64,000 nt of DNA from Orrella marina (GTDB lineage Bacteria > Pseudomonadota > Gammaproteobacteria > Burkholderiales > Burkholderiaceae_B): assembly GCF_003058465.1 (NCBI RefSeq), contig NZ_CP028901.1, forward strand, positions 1,922,001-1,986,000, read 5' to 3'. This document shows, piece by piece, positions 56,896-64,000 of the stretch. Position 1 is the first letter of the stretch, and each line of letters starts with the position of its first letter. Both the position numbers and the translations under genes were made by a program. The notes beneath the pieces were generated by a model that saw only the letters and a program-made list of their open reading frames with translations, had not been told where the DNA came from and made no database searches.

Positions 56896-58569
56896 CCTGA
56901 CTTCTGCCAACTTTATTAAGAAAAATTGAGAATTGAAAAATAGTTGTTATTTTTCAATTCCTTACAATTTCCCAGAAGACGTAAACACGTACTAAATGCT
57001 ATCTTTTCGCTCATGCGAGGAGATCTCACCGTCAGAAAGACCCGGACCAAATCAGGCGCGACCGCCGTTCAGGTGGTGCGATACAAGGCATCGCGCTGTG
57101 AGGTCGTCAAACACATGGGCAGTGCGCACGATGACAGCACCCTCCAAACCCTGCTGGCCGAGGCCCATCGCTACGCAGAGGCACATTGCGTGCAGCCCAG
57201 TCTCTTTGCCGAGGAGCTGGCACCACCCCCAGCGGTTGACATGCGTCACGCCAGTGTCATCGGCGTCACCCATCAGTTTGCCCGTTCGGCATTGCTGGTC
57301 TGTGCCAAACGTTGCGGTTTGAGCGAACTGCACGAGCTATACCTCGATCTGGCCCTCATGCGGATCATTGAGCCAGCTTCCAAGCTGCGCACTCTACAAC
57401 GACTACAGGAACACTTTGACGTGCGCTATGCGGAGCGCACCGTCTACCGCTTGTTGCCTCGACTCGTTGAGCAGCAACCGCACATCGAGTCAGCCGCCAT
57501 TGCCCTGGTGCAGAATGAGCTCAAGGAGCCGTTGAACCTGGTTCTCTATGATGTCACGACGCTGTACTTCGAGTCGTTCAAGGAATATGACTTTCAACGA
57601 CCCGGTTTCTCCAAAGACAACAAACCCCAGCAACCTCAGATCGTCATCGGTCTGATCACCACCACGTCAGGCTTTCCCGTCATGCACGAAGTCTTCGAGG
57701 GCAATACCTTCGAAGGTCACACGATGCTGGACATTCTCAGGCGCTTTGAGCAACGTGTCGGATCGGCTTGCAAACCCGTCATCGTGGCCGATGCTGCCAT
57801 GCTTTCGACGGAGAACATGCACCAGTTACAGCAACAAGGCTATCGATACATCGTAGGGGCTCGACTGGCCAACCACAGCAAGGCATTCATTGATCAGATC
57901 GACGCAAAAATGCCACGCATTGACAAAGCTGTGCGCCGGTTCTCTCACACACTCAGGAATAGCAAAGTTCAAGTTGACGTCAGTATCGTGTGCCAGTTCT
58001 CGGACGCACGCTACAAGAAAGACAAGCGAGAGCTCGAAAAACAGGTCAGCCGTGCGCGAGCACTGCTCGATCGCGACGAGCCAGGCAGAAGGGCTCGATT
58101 CATCAAGAAGTCCAACAGCAAGGGCCAGTTCGAGTTCAACGATGAACTCAACGAAAAGGCGCAGACGCTGCTTGGCATCAAGGGTTACGTGACCAATATC
58201 TCACCACAGGATTTGTCTGATGAGGACGTGGTGCGCCATTATCACGACCTCTGGCATGTCGAACAGGCATTCCGGATCAGCAAGTCAGATTTGCAGGCAC
58301 GGCCCATTTATCATCGTACGCAGGACGCGATTCGTTCGCACATCGTCACCTGCTTCATGGCCTTGATGATGGCGAAGTATCTGGAAATCAAAACCAGTGT
58401 GTCGATCAGGCGAATTCGAGATGAGTTGTGGAAAGTGCATGATGTCCGGATTCGTGACGACCGCACCGGGTTCGTCCACCCCCTGAGGATGCAATCGGAA
58501 TCCGCCGTGATCAAAAAGCTGACCGAGCTGTTGAAACTCGAAAACACGTACTAAATGGCAGAACTCGGG
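56896..58569 (+). mobile_element. IS1634-family insertion sequence (1674 bp)
   Basis: Boundaries were set from the sequence: terminal inverted repeats CCTGACTTCTGCCA (56896-56909) and, reversed, CCCGAGTTCTGCCA (58569-58556) match at 12 of 14 bases and abut exact 50-bp direct repeats. One transposase gene fills the element. A hairpin with 13-bp arms (56930-56942, 56948-56960) lies in the leader and may block transcription entering from outside. A 16-bp direct repeat, AAACACGTACTAAATG, occurs at 56983-56998 and 58542-58557. The element looks complete and recently active. Confidence 0.85.
57013..58554 (+). CDS. IS1634-family DDE transposase
   Basis: The 513-residue transposase contains the IS1634/IS4-group pattern: LYDVTTLYFES with the first Asp, VADAAMLSTENM with the second, and the Y-x2-R-type helix LWHVEQAFRISKSDLQARPIYH with the final Glu. 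The start at 57013 (MRGDLTVRK) fits the family; an earlier ATG at 56944 would begin inside the leader hairpin region. The stop at 58552-58554 overlaps the 3' direct repeat. All three acidic residues are present, so it is probably functional. Confidence 0.9.
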   Translation: MRGDLTVRKTRTKSGATAVQVVRYKASRCEVVKHMGSAHDDSTLQTLLAEAHRYAEAHCVQPSLFAEELAPPPAVDMRHASVIGVTHQFARSALLVCAKRCGLSELHELYLDLALMRIIEPASKLRTLQRLQEHFDVRYAERTVYRLLPRLVEQQPHIESAAIALVQNELKEPLNLVLYDVTTLYFESFKEYDFQRPGFSKDNKPQQPQIVIGLITTTSGFPVMHEVFEGNTFEGHTMLDILRRFEQRVGSACKPVIVADAAMLSTENMHQLQQQGYRYIVGARLANHSKAFIDQIDAKMPRIDKAVRRFSHTLRNSKVQVDVSIVCQFSDARYKKDKRELEKQVSRARALLDRDEPGRRARFIKKSNSKGQFEFNDELNEKAQTLLGIKGYVTNISPQDLSDEDVVRHYHDLWHVEQAFRISKSDLQARPIYHRTQDAIRSHIVTCFMALMMAKYLEIKTSVSIRRIRDELWKVHDVRIRDDRTGFVHPLRMQSESAVIKKLTELLKLENTY

Positions 58570-58619
58570 AGGCCGGTGTCTGAGTCGGCAAAACCGATTT
58601 CTCGCGCCGACCCATCCGT
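58570..58619. repeat. Right copy of the 50-bp target duplication
   Basis: Identical to 56846-56895. It begins exactly after the right inverted repeat and runs on into group II intron sequence. Confidence 0.85.
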
Positions 58620-58930
58620 TGCACTTTCAGGATCAAGGCGAGATCTCCCCAGATAAGGGTTCACGCACACCTTCGTCGCACAACCGCCGCATCTACACCA
58701 CCTCACCTTGGTCACAAGAGCTTTGCGGTTTATGGCCCGCTCGCCCTGCTCGGCAGTGCCTTGTATGCGATTTCTGTTCGTCGGCTCGCGACTTACGCTC
58801 CACGCTTGGCCCCTCGCTTCGCTCTCCCCACGATCGGTCACCCTTTCGCAGTTGCGCTTCACTTTGCTCACTGTGACCAGCTCGCAGCGGGACTTGCACC
58901 CGCAGGTGTGCGCCCATGCTGGGCGCACAT

Positions 58931-58961
58931 AAAAAATCCCGGCACCATTTCTGGGCAGGGA
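58931..58961 (-). terminator. accD terminator and group II intron 5' exon
   Basis: On the minus strand an imperfect stem (58937-58961, TCCC/GGGA base with mismatches) is followed by six T and then the intron start two bases later. It would end the trpB-trpA-accD transcript and is the sort of site group IIC introns use. Confidence 0.65.
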
Positions 58962-59040
58962 TTCTCTGGGGATTTAGCTCAGAAAGCCAAGGAAAGTCTA
59001 TGCAGGAAGCTATTTAAAGCCCCACACGCACTCAATCATC

Positions 59041-59913
59041 TCAACCAGAAAGGTCGACCGTCTGGTCCATCAACAGACCCATCAATAAGGCGAGTTCGTT
59101 GCGCAATTGACGTCGATCGACAACCATGTCAATCGCACCTTTCTGAAGCAGAAACTCCGATCGCTGAAATCCTTCCGGCAACTTCTCACGTACTGTCTGT
59201 TCGATGACACGTGGTCCAGCAAAGCCGATCAGCGCCTTCGGTTCGGCGATCACCACATCACCAACAAAGGCAAAGCTGGCTGATACGCCTCCCATGGTTG
59301 GGTCAGTCAGAATACTGATATAAGGCAATCTGTGCCGGGCCAGTTCAGATAGTGCGGCATTGGTTTTAGCCATCTGAAAGAGCGAGAAGAGGCTTTCCTG
59401 CATTCGCGCACCACCAGAGGCAGTCACACAAATGAAGGGTGTACGCTGCTCGATTGCATGCTGGACGCCACGTACAAATCGCTCACCAACAACAGACCCC
59501 ATCGATCCGCCCAGGAAATCAAATTCGAAAGCGGAAATCACGCACGGCAAGCTGTGAATGGAGCCACTTACCGTCAGCAAAGCTTCAGACTCACCCGTCT
59601 GCTTGACAGCTTCCTGCAAGCGTTCAGGATACTTTCTGGAGTCCTTGAACTTCAGTGGATCGACTGAGCGCGTATTCTGACCTATCTCAACCTGCCCCTC
59701 CCGATCAAGCAAGGCTGCAACGCGTGCACGTGCATTAATCCGCAAGTGATGATCACACTTTGGGCACACATGCAAGTTGGCAGCCAGATCCTCGTTGTAG
59801 AGAACAGTCTCGCAGGAGGGACATTTAACCCAGAGACCCTCAGGTACCCGCTTGCCTCCGGGATCACCATTCTTGTTAATGCGAGGAGGCAGAATTTTGT
59901 CTAACCAACTCAT
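59041..59913 (-). CDS. accD: Acetyl-CoA carboxylase carboxyltransferase subunit beta
   Basis: AccD with AccA transfers carboxyl from biotin to acetyl-CoA, making malonyl-CoA. The 290-residue protein has the N-terminal zinc ribbon with Cys31, Cys34, Cys50 and Cys53, and the crotonase-like core with GGARMQES and ADPTMGG-like [13 protein letters not shown]. It overlaps the trpA end by four bases. Downstream lies the intron/IS junction rather than folC, often the next gene in related genomes. Confidence 0.96.
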   Translation of the reverse strand: MSWLDKILPPRINKNGDPGGKRVPEGLWVKCPSCETVLYNEDLAANLHVCPKCDHHLRINARARVAALLDREGQVEIGQNTRSVDPLKFKDSRKYPERLQEAVKQTGESEALLTVSGSIHSLPCVISAFEFDFLGGSMGSVVGERFVRGVQHAIEQRTPFICVTASGGARMQESLFSLFQMAKTNAALSELARHRLPYISILTDPTMGGVSASFAFVGDVVIAEPKALIGFAGPRVIEQTVREKLPEGFQRSEFLLQKGAIDMVVDRRQLRNELALLMGLLMDQTVDLSG

Positions 59914-60767
59914 GCCGTTTGCTCCGCGGACCGTTTATCAACTTGCTCGATCGCCCGCCTGATTCCTGCCAGCCAGTCGTGACCCGCCTTGACGGCAGCG
60001 TCGGTCTGCTTCGCAGATTCGAGCCCCTCACATGCTTGATTCATCACCGAGATCAATTTGCTTCCAATCACGACTGCGTCTGCAACCCTGGCAACCCTGG
60101 ATGCGCTAACCTCGTCGCTGATCCCAAAGCCGACACCGATCGGAATCGAAACGTGTTCACGAATACGTCGGACCTGGCGAGCCACGTCCTCGGTATCGAT
60201 ATTCGCGGCGCCCGTGATTCCTCTGAGCGACACGTAGTAAACATAACCACGCGCAACCTTGCCAACAGCTGCCACGCGTTCCTGCGTGGACGTTGGCGCG
60301 AGCAAAAAGATAGGAGCGATCTGTGCCTTGTCCAGCATCTGACCAAACTGCTCAACTTCCTCTGGTGGATAGTCGACGATCAACACACCATCTACACCTG
60401 ATGCTGCCGCACGATCAACAAATGCCTGCTGACCCATTCGCTCTACCGGGTTGGCATACCCCATCAAGACGACCGGTGTAACCACATCATCCTTGCGGAA
60501 CGCTGCAACCATTTCAAGAATCTGTGGCAACCCGACGCCTTGGGCAATAGCATGCTCAGCTGCTTTCTGAATGATCGGACCATCCGCCATCGGATCTGAA
60601 AATGGCACTCCGAGCTCGATCACGTCTGAACCGGCCTTGACCAGTTCATGCATAAGTTTCACAGTCGAGTCAGCCAACGGATTACCCGCGGCAATGTATG
60701 GAATCAGTGCCGCTCGATTCTGGGCTTTCGCTTGATCAAGTGCGTCCGTAATTCTTTGTATCGTCAC
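59910..60767 (-). CDS. trpA: Tryptophan synthase alpha chain
   Basis: TrpA cleaves indole-3-glycerol phosphate to indole. The 285-residue TIM barrel has the catalytic Glu in [15 protein letters not shown], with the Asp in the same motif, and the phosphate-binding GVGFGIS. It follows trpB by 11 bases. Confidence 0.96.
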   Translation of the reverse strand: MTIQRITDALDQAKAQNRAALIPYIAAGNPLADSTVKLMHELVKAGSDVIELGVPFSDPMADGPIIQKAAEHAIAQGVGLPQILEMVAAFRKDDVVTPVVLMGYANPVERMGQQAFVDRAAASGVDGVLIVDYPPEEVEQFGQMLDKAQIAPIFLLAPTSTQERVAAVGKVARGYVYYVSLRGITGAANIDTEDVARQVRRIREHVSIPIGVGFGISDEVSASRVARVADAVVIGSKLISVMNQACEGLESAKQTDAAVKAGHDWLAGIRRAIEQVDKRSAEQTA

Positions 60768-60778
60768 CTCGAAGCCTC

Positions 60779-61993
60779 TCAGATTTCAATGCCGCTGCGC
60801 TGGGCAACTGTGTTGATGTCCTTGTCACCGCGACCAGACAGATTAACCAGTACGATCCGGTCCCTGGAGAGCGTCTTTGCAAGTTTCGCTGCATGAGCGA
60901 GCGCATGCGAGCTTTCCAGCGCGGGGATAATCCCTTCAATACGGCAGCAGGTATGAAACGCCTCAAGTGCTTCGTCATCTGTCACTCCGACATACGAAGC
61001 CCGAGCAGAGTCGTTCAGCCAGGCATGTTCAGGGCCCACACCTGGGTAGTCAAGGCCCGCGGAGATCGAGTGTGTTTCCTTGACCTGTCCGTGCTCGTTC
61101 TGGATGACATAGGTGCGATTGCCATGTAGCACCCCGACTTGCCCAGCGCCGATTGACGCAGCGTGTTCACCTGTCGAAACCCCGTGCCCCGCCGCCTCAA
61201 CTCCGATAAGCTTGACGTCCTCGTGCTTGAGGTATGGATAGAAAATGCCCATTGCATTGGATCCGCCACCAACGCACGCAACAACATAATCCGGTTGCCT
61301 TCCAGCGTACTGCTCCATCTGCACAATCGATTCCTCACCAATCACAGACTGGAAATTACGGACCAGCATCGGATAAGGGTGAGGACCGGCCACTGTTCCG
61401 ATAATGTAGAAGGTCGTGTCTACGTTTGTCACCCAGTCACGAAGCGCCTCGTTCAGTGCATCCTTCAGTGTTTTGGAGCCAGACTCAACCGGAACTACGG
61501 TCGCACCAAGCAGCTTCATTCGATAGACATTTGGCGCCTGGCGTTTGACGTCCTCACTGCCCATGTAGACGATACACTCCATCCCGTACCGCGCACAGAC
61601 TGTTGCCGTTGCAACACCATGCTGTCCAGCCCCGGTTTCAGCAATGATGCGCTTCTTGCCCATCCGCCTTGCCAGCAATGCCTGCCCAAGACTGTTATTG
61701 ATCTTGTGAGCGCCGGTGTGGTTCAGGTCTTCGCGTTTGAACCAGATCTGTGCTCCGCCAAGCTCCTCAGACCATCGCCGTGCATGGTAAATCGGCGTCG
61801 GACGGCCGACGAAATGTCTGAGCTCGCTATGAAACTCGGCCAGGAACTCGGGCTCGTCACGATAGGTTTCATAAGCTTGCTGCAACTCGGAAAGCGCATG
61901 CATGAGCGTTTCCGCCACGAAAACGCCACCATAAGGACCAAAGTGTCCTTTTGCATCCGGAAAATCGTAAGGTTTCAAGGCAACTGCCTCCAT
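60779..61993 (-). CDS. trpB: Tryptophan synthase beta chain
   Basis: TrpB condenses indole with serine using PLP. The 404-residue protein has the PLP lysine in [13 protein letters not shown] and the phosphate-binding VGGGSNAMG. It begins the trpB-trpA-accD unit. The gene immediately upstream is relA, not trpF. Confidence 0.97.
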   Translation of the reverse strand: MEAVALKPYDFPDAKGHFGPYGGVFVAETLMHALSELQQAYETYRDEPEFLAEFHSELRHFVGRPTPIYHARRWSEELGGAQIWFKREDLNHTGAHKINNSLGQALLARRMGKKRIIAETGAGQHGVATATVCARYGMECIVYMGSEDVKRQAPNVYRMKLLGATVVPVESGSKTLKDALNEALRDWVTNVDTTFYIIGTVAGPHPYPMLVRNFQSVIGEESIVQMEQYAGRQPDYVVACVGGGSNAMGIFYPYLKHEDVKLIGVEAAGHGVSTGEHAASIGAGQVGVLHGNRTYVIQNEHGQVKETHSISAGLDYPGVGPEHAWLNDSARASYVGVTDDEALEAFHTCCRIEGIIPALESSHALAHAAKLAKTLSRDRIVLVNLSGRGDKDINTVAQRSGIEI

Positions 61994-62041
61994 GCCGGCG
62001 GACTAAAACCCTGATTTTAACAGCCCAACCCGTCATCCACA

Positions 62042-64000
62042 CTATCGGCGCTGTACATCGAGCACTCCCTGAACCTCGGACAGTGCACGCATTGCTCCGG
62101 CAAGATCTTCAGCATCGGCCACCTGCACCGTAAACTGCATGTGCGCGAGAGATCCTTTGCTGTGGGTGTTAACACCAATCACGTTGAGCCTGAGACGGGA
62201 AAACGCCTCAGACAAATCCCTGAGCAAGGCCGAGCGATCGTGAGCGTGAACCACAACATCCACCGGATACAGCGCTTCCTTTGCCTGTCCCCACGAAACA
62301 TCGATCACCCGTTCAGGATGTCGCTCACTTAACTGCCGGAAGCTCGGACAGACAGTCCTGTGAACCGACACCCCTCGACCACGCGTCACAAACCCGCCGA
62401 TCTCGTCAGGTGGGGCCGGCCTGCAGCAACGTGCAAGCTGAGTCAGCAACGAACTGACCCCTTCAACCAGTATTCCCGTTCCTCCAGAGCCGGCGGACTC
62501 TGCCTTCTCCTGATACTTCAGTGCCTGCGCCAACATGATCTGCTGGTGATCTGTCCGGGCGGGTTGAGCCGGATTGAAGACAGCATCGAGATGGCGCAGG
62601 CTGAAGTCATCCTTTGCCACAGCAACATACAGATCATCAGCGCGTGCAAATCCAAGTTGCTGCGCGAGTTGCTCCTGATTGACGGCCGTCTTGCCCAGTC
62701 GCTGCAGTTCCTTGTCGACCAGACTATGCCCCTGGACGATGCGTTGCTGCAACTCGATTGCGTTGAACCAGGCTCGTACTTTGGACCTGGCGCGATTGCT
62801 TGCCAGATAACCAAGCTGAGGGTTGAGCCAGTCCCGGGAAGGGCCTCCAGCCTTGGTCGTCAGAACTTCCACCGTCTGACCCGTTTCAAGACGCGTTTGC
62901 AAAGGCACCATCACGCCGTCGACCTTGGCTCCGCGACAGCGATGCCCAAGATCGGTATGCAGATGGTAAGCAAAGTCCACAGGCGTGGCACCTCGCGGCA
63001 ACTCAATCACGCGAGCTTGCGGCGACAGTACATAGATCCGGTCTGATAATGTCCCGGAGTCTTTATCCGGCGACGTCCTGACACTGTCCGCTTCAGTCTG
63101 CCATTCCAGCAACTGGCGCATCCAGGCAAGCTGTCTGGAGTAAGGATCAGCTGCTGCGACCTGCCCTCCTTTGGGTCCTGCTTCCTTGTAACGCCAGTGG
63201 GCTGCCATGCCATGCTCTGCAAACTCGTGCATGGCTCTGGTCCTGATCTGGACTTCAAATGCCCTGCCTTGTACGTCCTGAATAACCGTGTGCAACGACC
63301 TGTACCCATTCGGCTTGGGCCGTGCAATGTAATCGTCAAACTCCTCCACAATGGGGGTCCAGTGCTCGTGGACCAGTCCAAGCACCGCGTAACAGGCTCT
63401 CTCATCGCTCACGATTACCCGCAAGGCACGCAAGTCATACAACTTGCTGAAATCAATGGCTTTGTTACGCATCTTGTTCCAGATGCTGTAGATGTGCTTG
63501 GGACGCCCCGAAATGGTGGCCTCTATTCCGGCCTGATTCAGCAGATTCCTGAGCTTGTCAACAGAGGCTCGAATGAATTCTTCGCGCTCAACGCGCTTTT
63601 CTTCCAGCTTTCCGGCAATTTCCCTGTAGCGATCTGGCTCCAGAAACCGGAAAGCCAGGTCTTCCATTTCCCACTTGATCTGCCAGACACCAAGACGATT
63701 AGCCAATGGAGCATACAAGTCGAGTGTCTCGGCTGCGAGATCGCGATCGCAAGGCGTCTTGGTGCGCGCATGCCAGCGCAGTGTCTGCAATCGGGAGGCA
63801 AGCCGGATCAGAACGATGCGCAAGTCCGCGGCCATCGCCAGCAGCATCTTGCGCAACATTTCTCGCTGGTCAACCTGATCACGCGGCCCGCTCTGGTTGA
63901 TCTCGCGCGCCACCTTGCCCAGACGCAGGAGTGCATGTGTACCCTGCAGCAATTTGCCTACGTCTGTTCCAAACGCCTTATGCAAAGGGTCAGGACCCCT
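62042..64000 (-). CDS. relA: RelA-type (p)ppGpp synthetase, 5' end beyond the window
   Basis: About 650 C-terminal residues are present; the frame stays open to the window edge, so the N terminus is missing. The synthetase domain has YDLRALRVIV, EFDDYIARPKPNGYRSLHTV and the QIRT and AAHWRYKE motifs; the EFDDY form fits RelA rather than SpoT. A TGS domain (IYVLSPQARVIELPRGATPVDFAYHLH), a Cys-containing region (LARCCRPAPPDEIGGFVTRG) and a C-terminal ACT domain follow. It should make (p)ppGpp on amino-acid starvation. Confidence 0.92.
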   Translation of the reverse strand, partial: RGPDPLHKAFGTDVGKLLQGTHALLRLGKVAREINQSGPRDQVDQREMLRKMLLAMAADLRIVLIRLASRLQTLRWHARTKTPCDRDLAAETLDLYAPLANRLGVWQIKWEMEDLAFRFLEPDRYREIAGKLEEKRVEREEFIRASVDKLRNLLNQAGIEATISGRPKHIYSIWNKMRNKAIDFSKLYDLRALRVIVSDERACYAVLGLVHEHWTPIVEEFDDYIARPKPNGYRSLHTVIQDVQGRAFEVQIRTRAMHEFAEHGMAAHWRYKEAGPKGGQVAAADPYSRQLAWMRQLLEWQTEADSVRTSPDKDSGTLSDRIYVLSPQARVIELPRGATPVDFAYHLHTDLGHRCRGAKVDGVMVPLQTRLETGQTVEVLTTKAGGPSRDWLNPQLGYLASNRARSKVRAWFNAIELQQRIVQGHSLVDKELQRLGKTAVNQEQLAQQLGFARADDLYVAVAKDDFSLRHLDAVFNPAQPARTDHQQIMLAQALKYQEKAESAGSGGTGILVEGVSSLLTQLARCCRPAPPDEIGGFVTRGRGVSVHRTVCPSFRQLSERHPERVIDVSWGQAKEALYPVDVVVHAHDRSALLRDLSEAFSRLRLNVIGVNTHSKGSLAHMQFTVQVADAEDLAGAMRALSEVQGVLDVQRR

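Larger units (their letters stand above)
56828..58928 (-). mobile_element. 5' part of a group II intron, truncated and split by an IS
   Basis: On the minus strand the fragment starts GTGCGCCCAGCATGGGCGCAC at 58928, directly after the accD terminator. It continues with GGGTGCAAGTCCC (58901-58889) and GTGCGTGAACCC plus TTATCTGGGGAGATC (about 58668-58640), patterns of bacterial group II intron domain I and nearby domains. It is interrupted by the IS at 56896-58569 and resumes at 56895, including a CCGACTCAGACACCG hairpin (56828-56864). No reverse transcriptase or domain V sequence follows before the rne terminator, so the intron lacks its 3' part. Insertion just after a terminator is the habit of group IIC introns. 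The left boundary is approximate. Confidence 0.75.

Noticed and set aside
58551..58928. 125-residue minus-strand frame after the IS
   Set aside because: It is a chance reading of the group II intron RNA region; the nucleotide patterns, not the protein, are meaningful.
1..64000. CRISPR arrays, tRNA and rRNA genes
   Set aside because: No regularly spaced repeats and no tRNA T-arm or rRNA signature sequences were noticed on reading both strands.

Overview
The window looks like chromosomal DNA of a betaproteobacterium in the Burkholderiales, most likely an Alcaligenaceae relative of Bordetella. The evidence is the run plsX-fabH-fabD-fabG-acpP-fabF-rpoE-rseA-rseB-degP-lepA-lepB-rnc-era-recO on the minus strand, a CysB-type regulator, MsrPQ, the trpB-trpA-accD order, and moderately GC-rich coding sequence. 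No rRNA or tRNA genes and no CRISPR array were found.

Layout. Positions 1-11.5 kb hold acyl-CoA and carboxylate metabolism: a three-domain aminopeptidase P, a succinyl-CoA:3-ketoacid CoA-transferase pair (scoA intact, scoB frameshifted in a G run), a thioesterase, ETF-ubiquinone oxidoreductase, an HSL-type esterase, a cupin, acetyl-CoA synthetase and a propionyl-CoA synthetase-like enzyme. Positions 12-18.2 kb hold an NlpC/P60 lipoprotein, a DUF2325 gene behind a Fur-box-like site, cysB behind a perfect inverted repeat, lptF (no lptG beside it), pepA, holC and a YccA-type membrane protein.

Positions 18.25-30.9 kb are an accessory catabolic region wedged between housekeeping blocks. It starts with a good sigma-54 promoter and a cluster of GTGTC/GACAC repeats ahead of a flavin reductase and a luciferase-like monooxygenase. 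The stop codon of the monooxygenase abuts the right end of a decayed IS200/IS605 tnpB element. Next come an AcoR-like sigma-54 activator, an SDR, a cyclase-family hydrolase, an acyl-CoA ligase, a remarkable in-frame GntR/UTRA-acyl-CoA dehydrogenase fusion, and a ThDP-dependent enzyme. The likely theme is uptake of an unusual carboxylate, ketone or ring compound into CoA-linked catabolism.

Positions 31-46.8 kb carry the housekeeping operons recO-era-rnc-lepB-lepA, degP-rseB-rseA-rpoE and the fatty-acid/phospholipid genes with rpmF and yceD. Positions 46.9-56.7 kb carry clsB, a maf-type pyrophosphatase, an RsmI-like methylase, msrPQ, a HAD phosphatase and rluC, divergent from rne.

The junction at 56.7-58.95 kb is the most unusual structure. 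Just after the accD terminator, on the minus strand, lies the 5' part of a group II intron. Its reverse transcriptase and 3' domains are gone, and it is interrupted by an IS1634-family element flanked by an exact 50-bp target duplication. The window ends with accD, trpA, trpB and a relA gene that runs off the right edge.

Caution: two of the oddities (the scoB frameshift and the GntR-dehydrogenase fusion) sit at G homopolymers. Each could be a one-base sequencing or assembly error.
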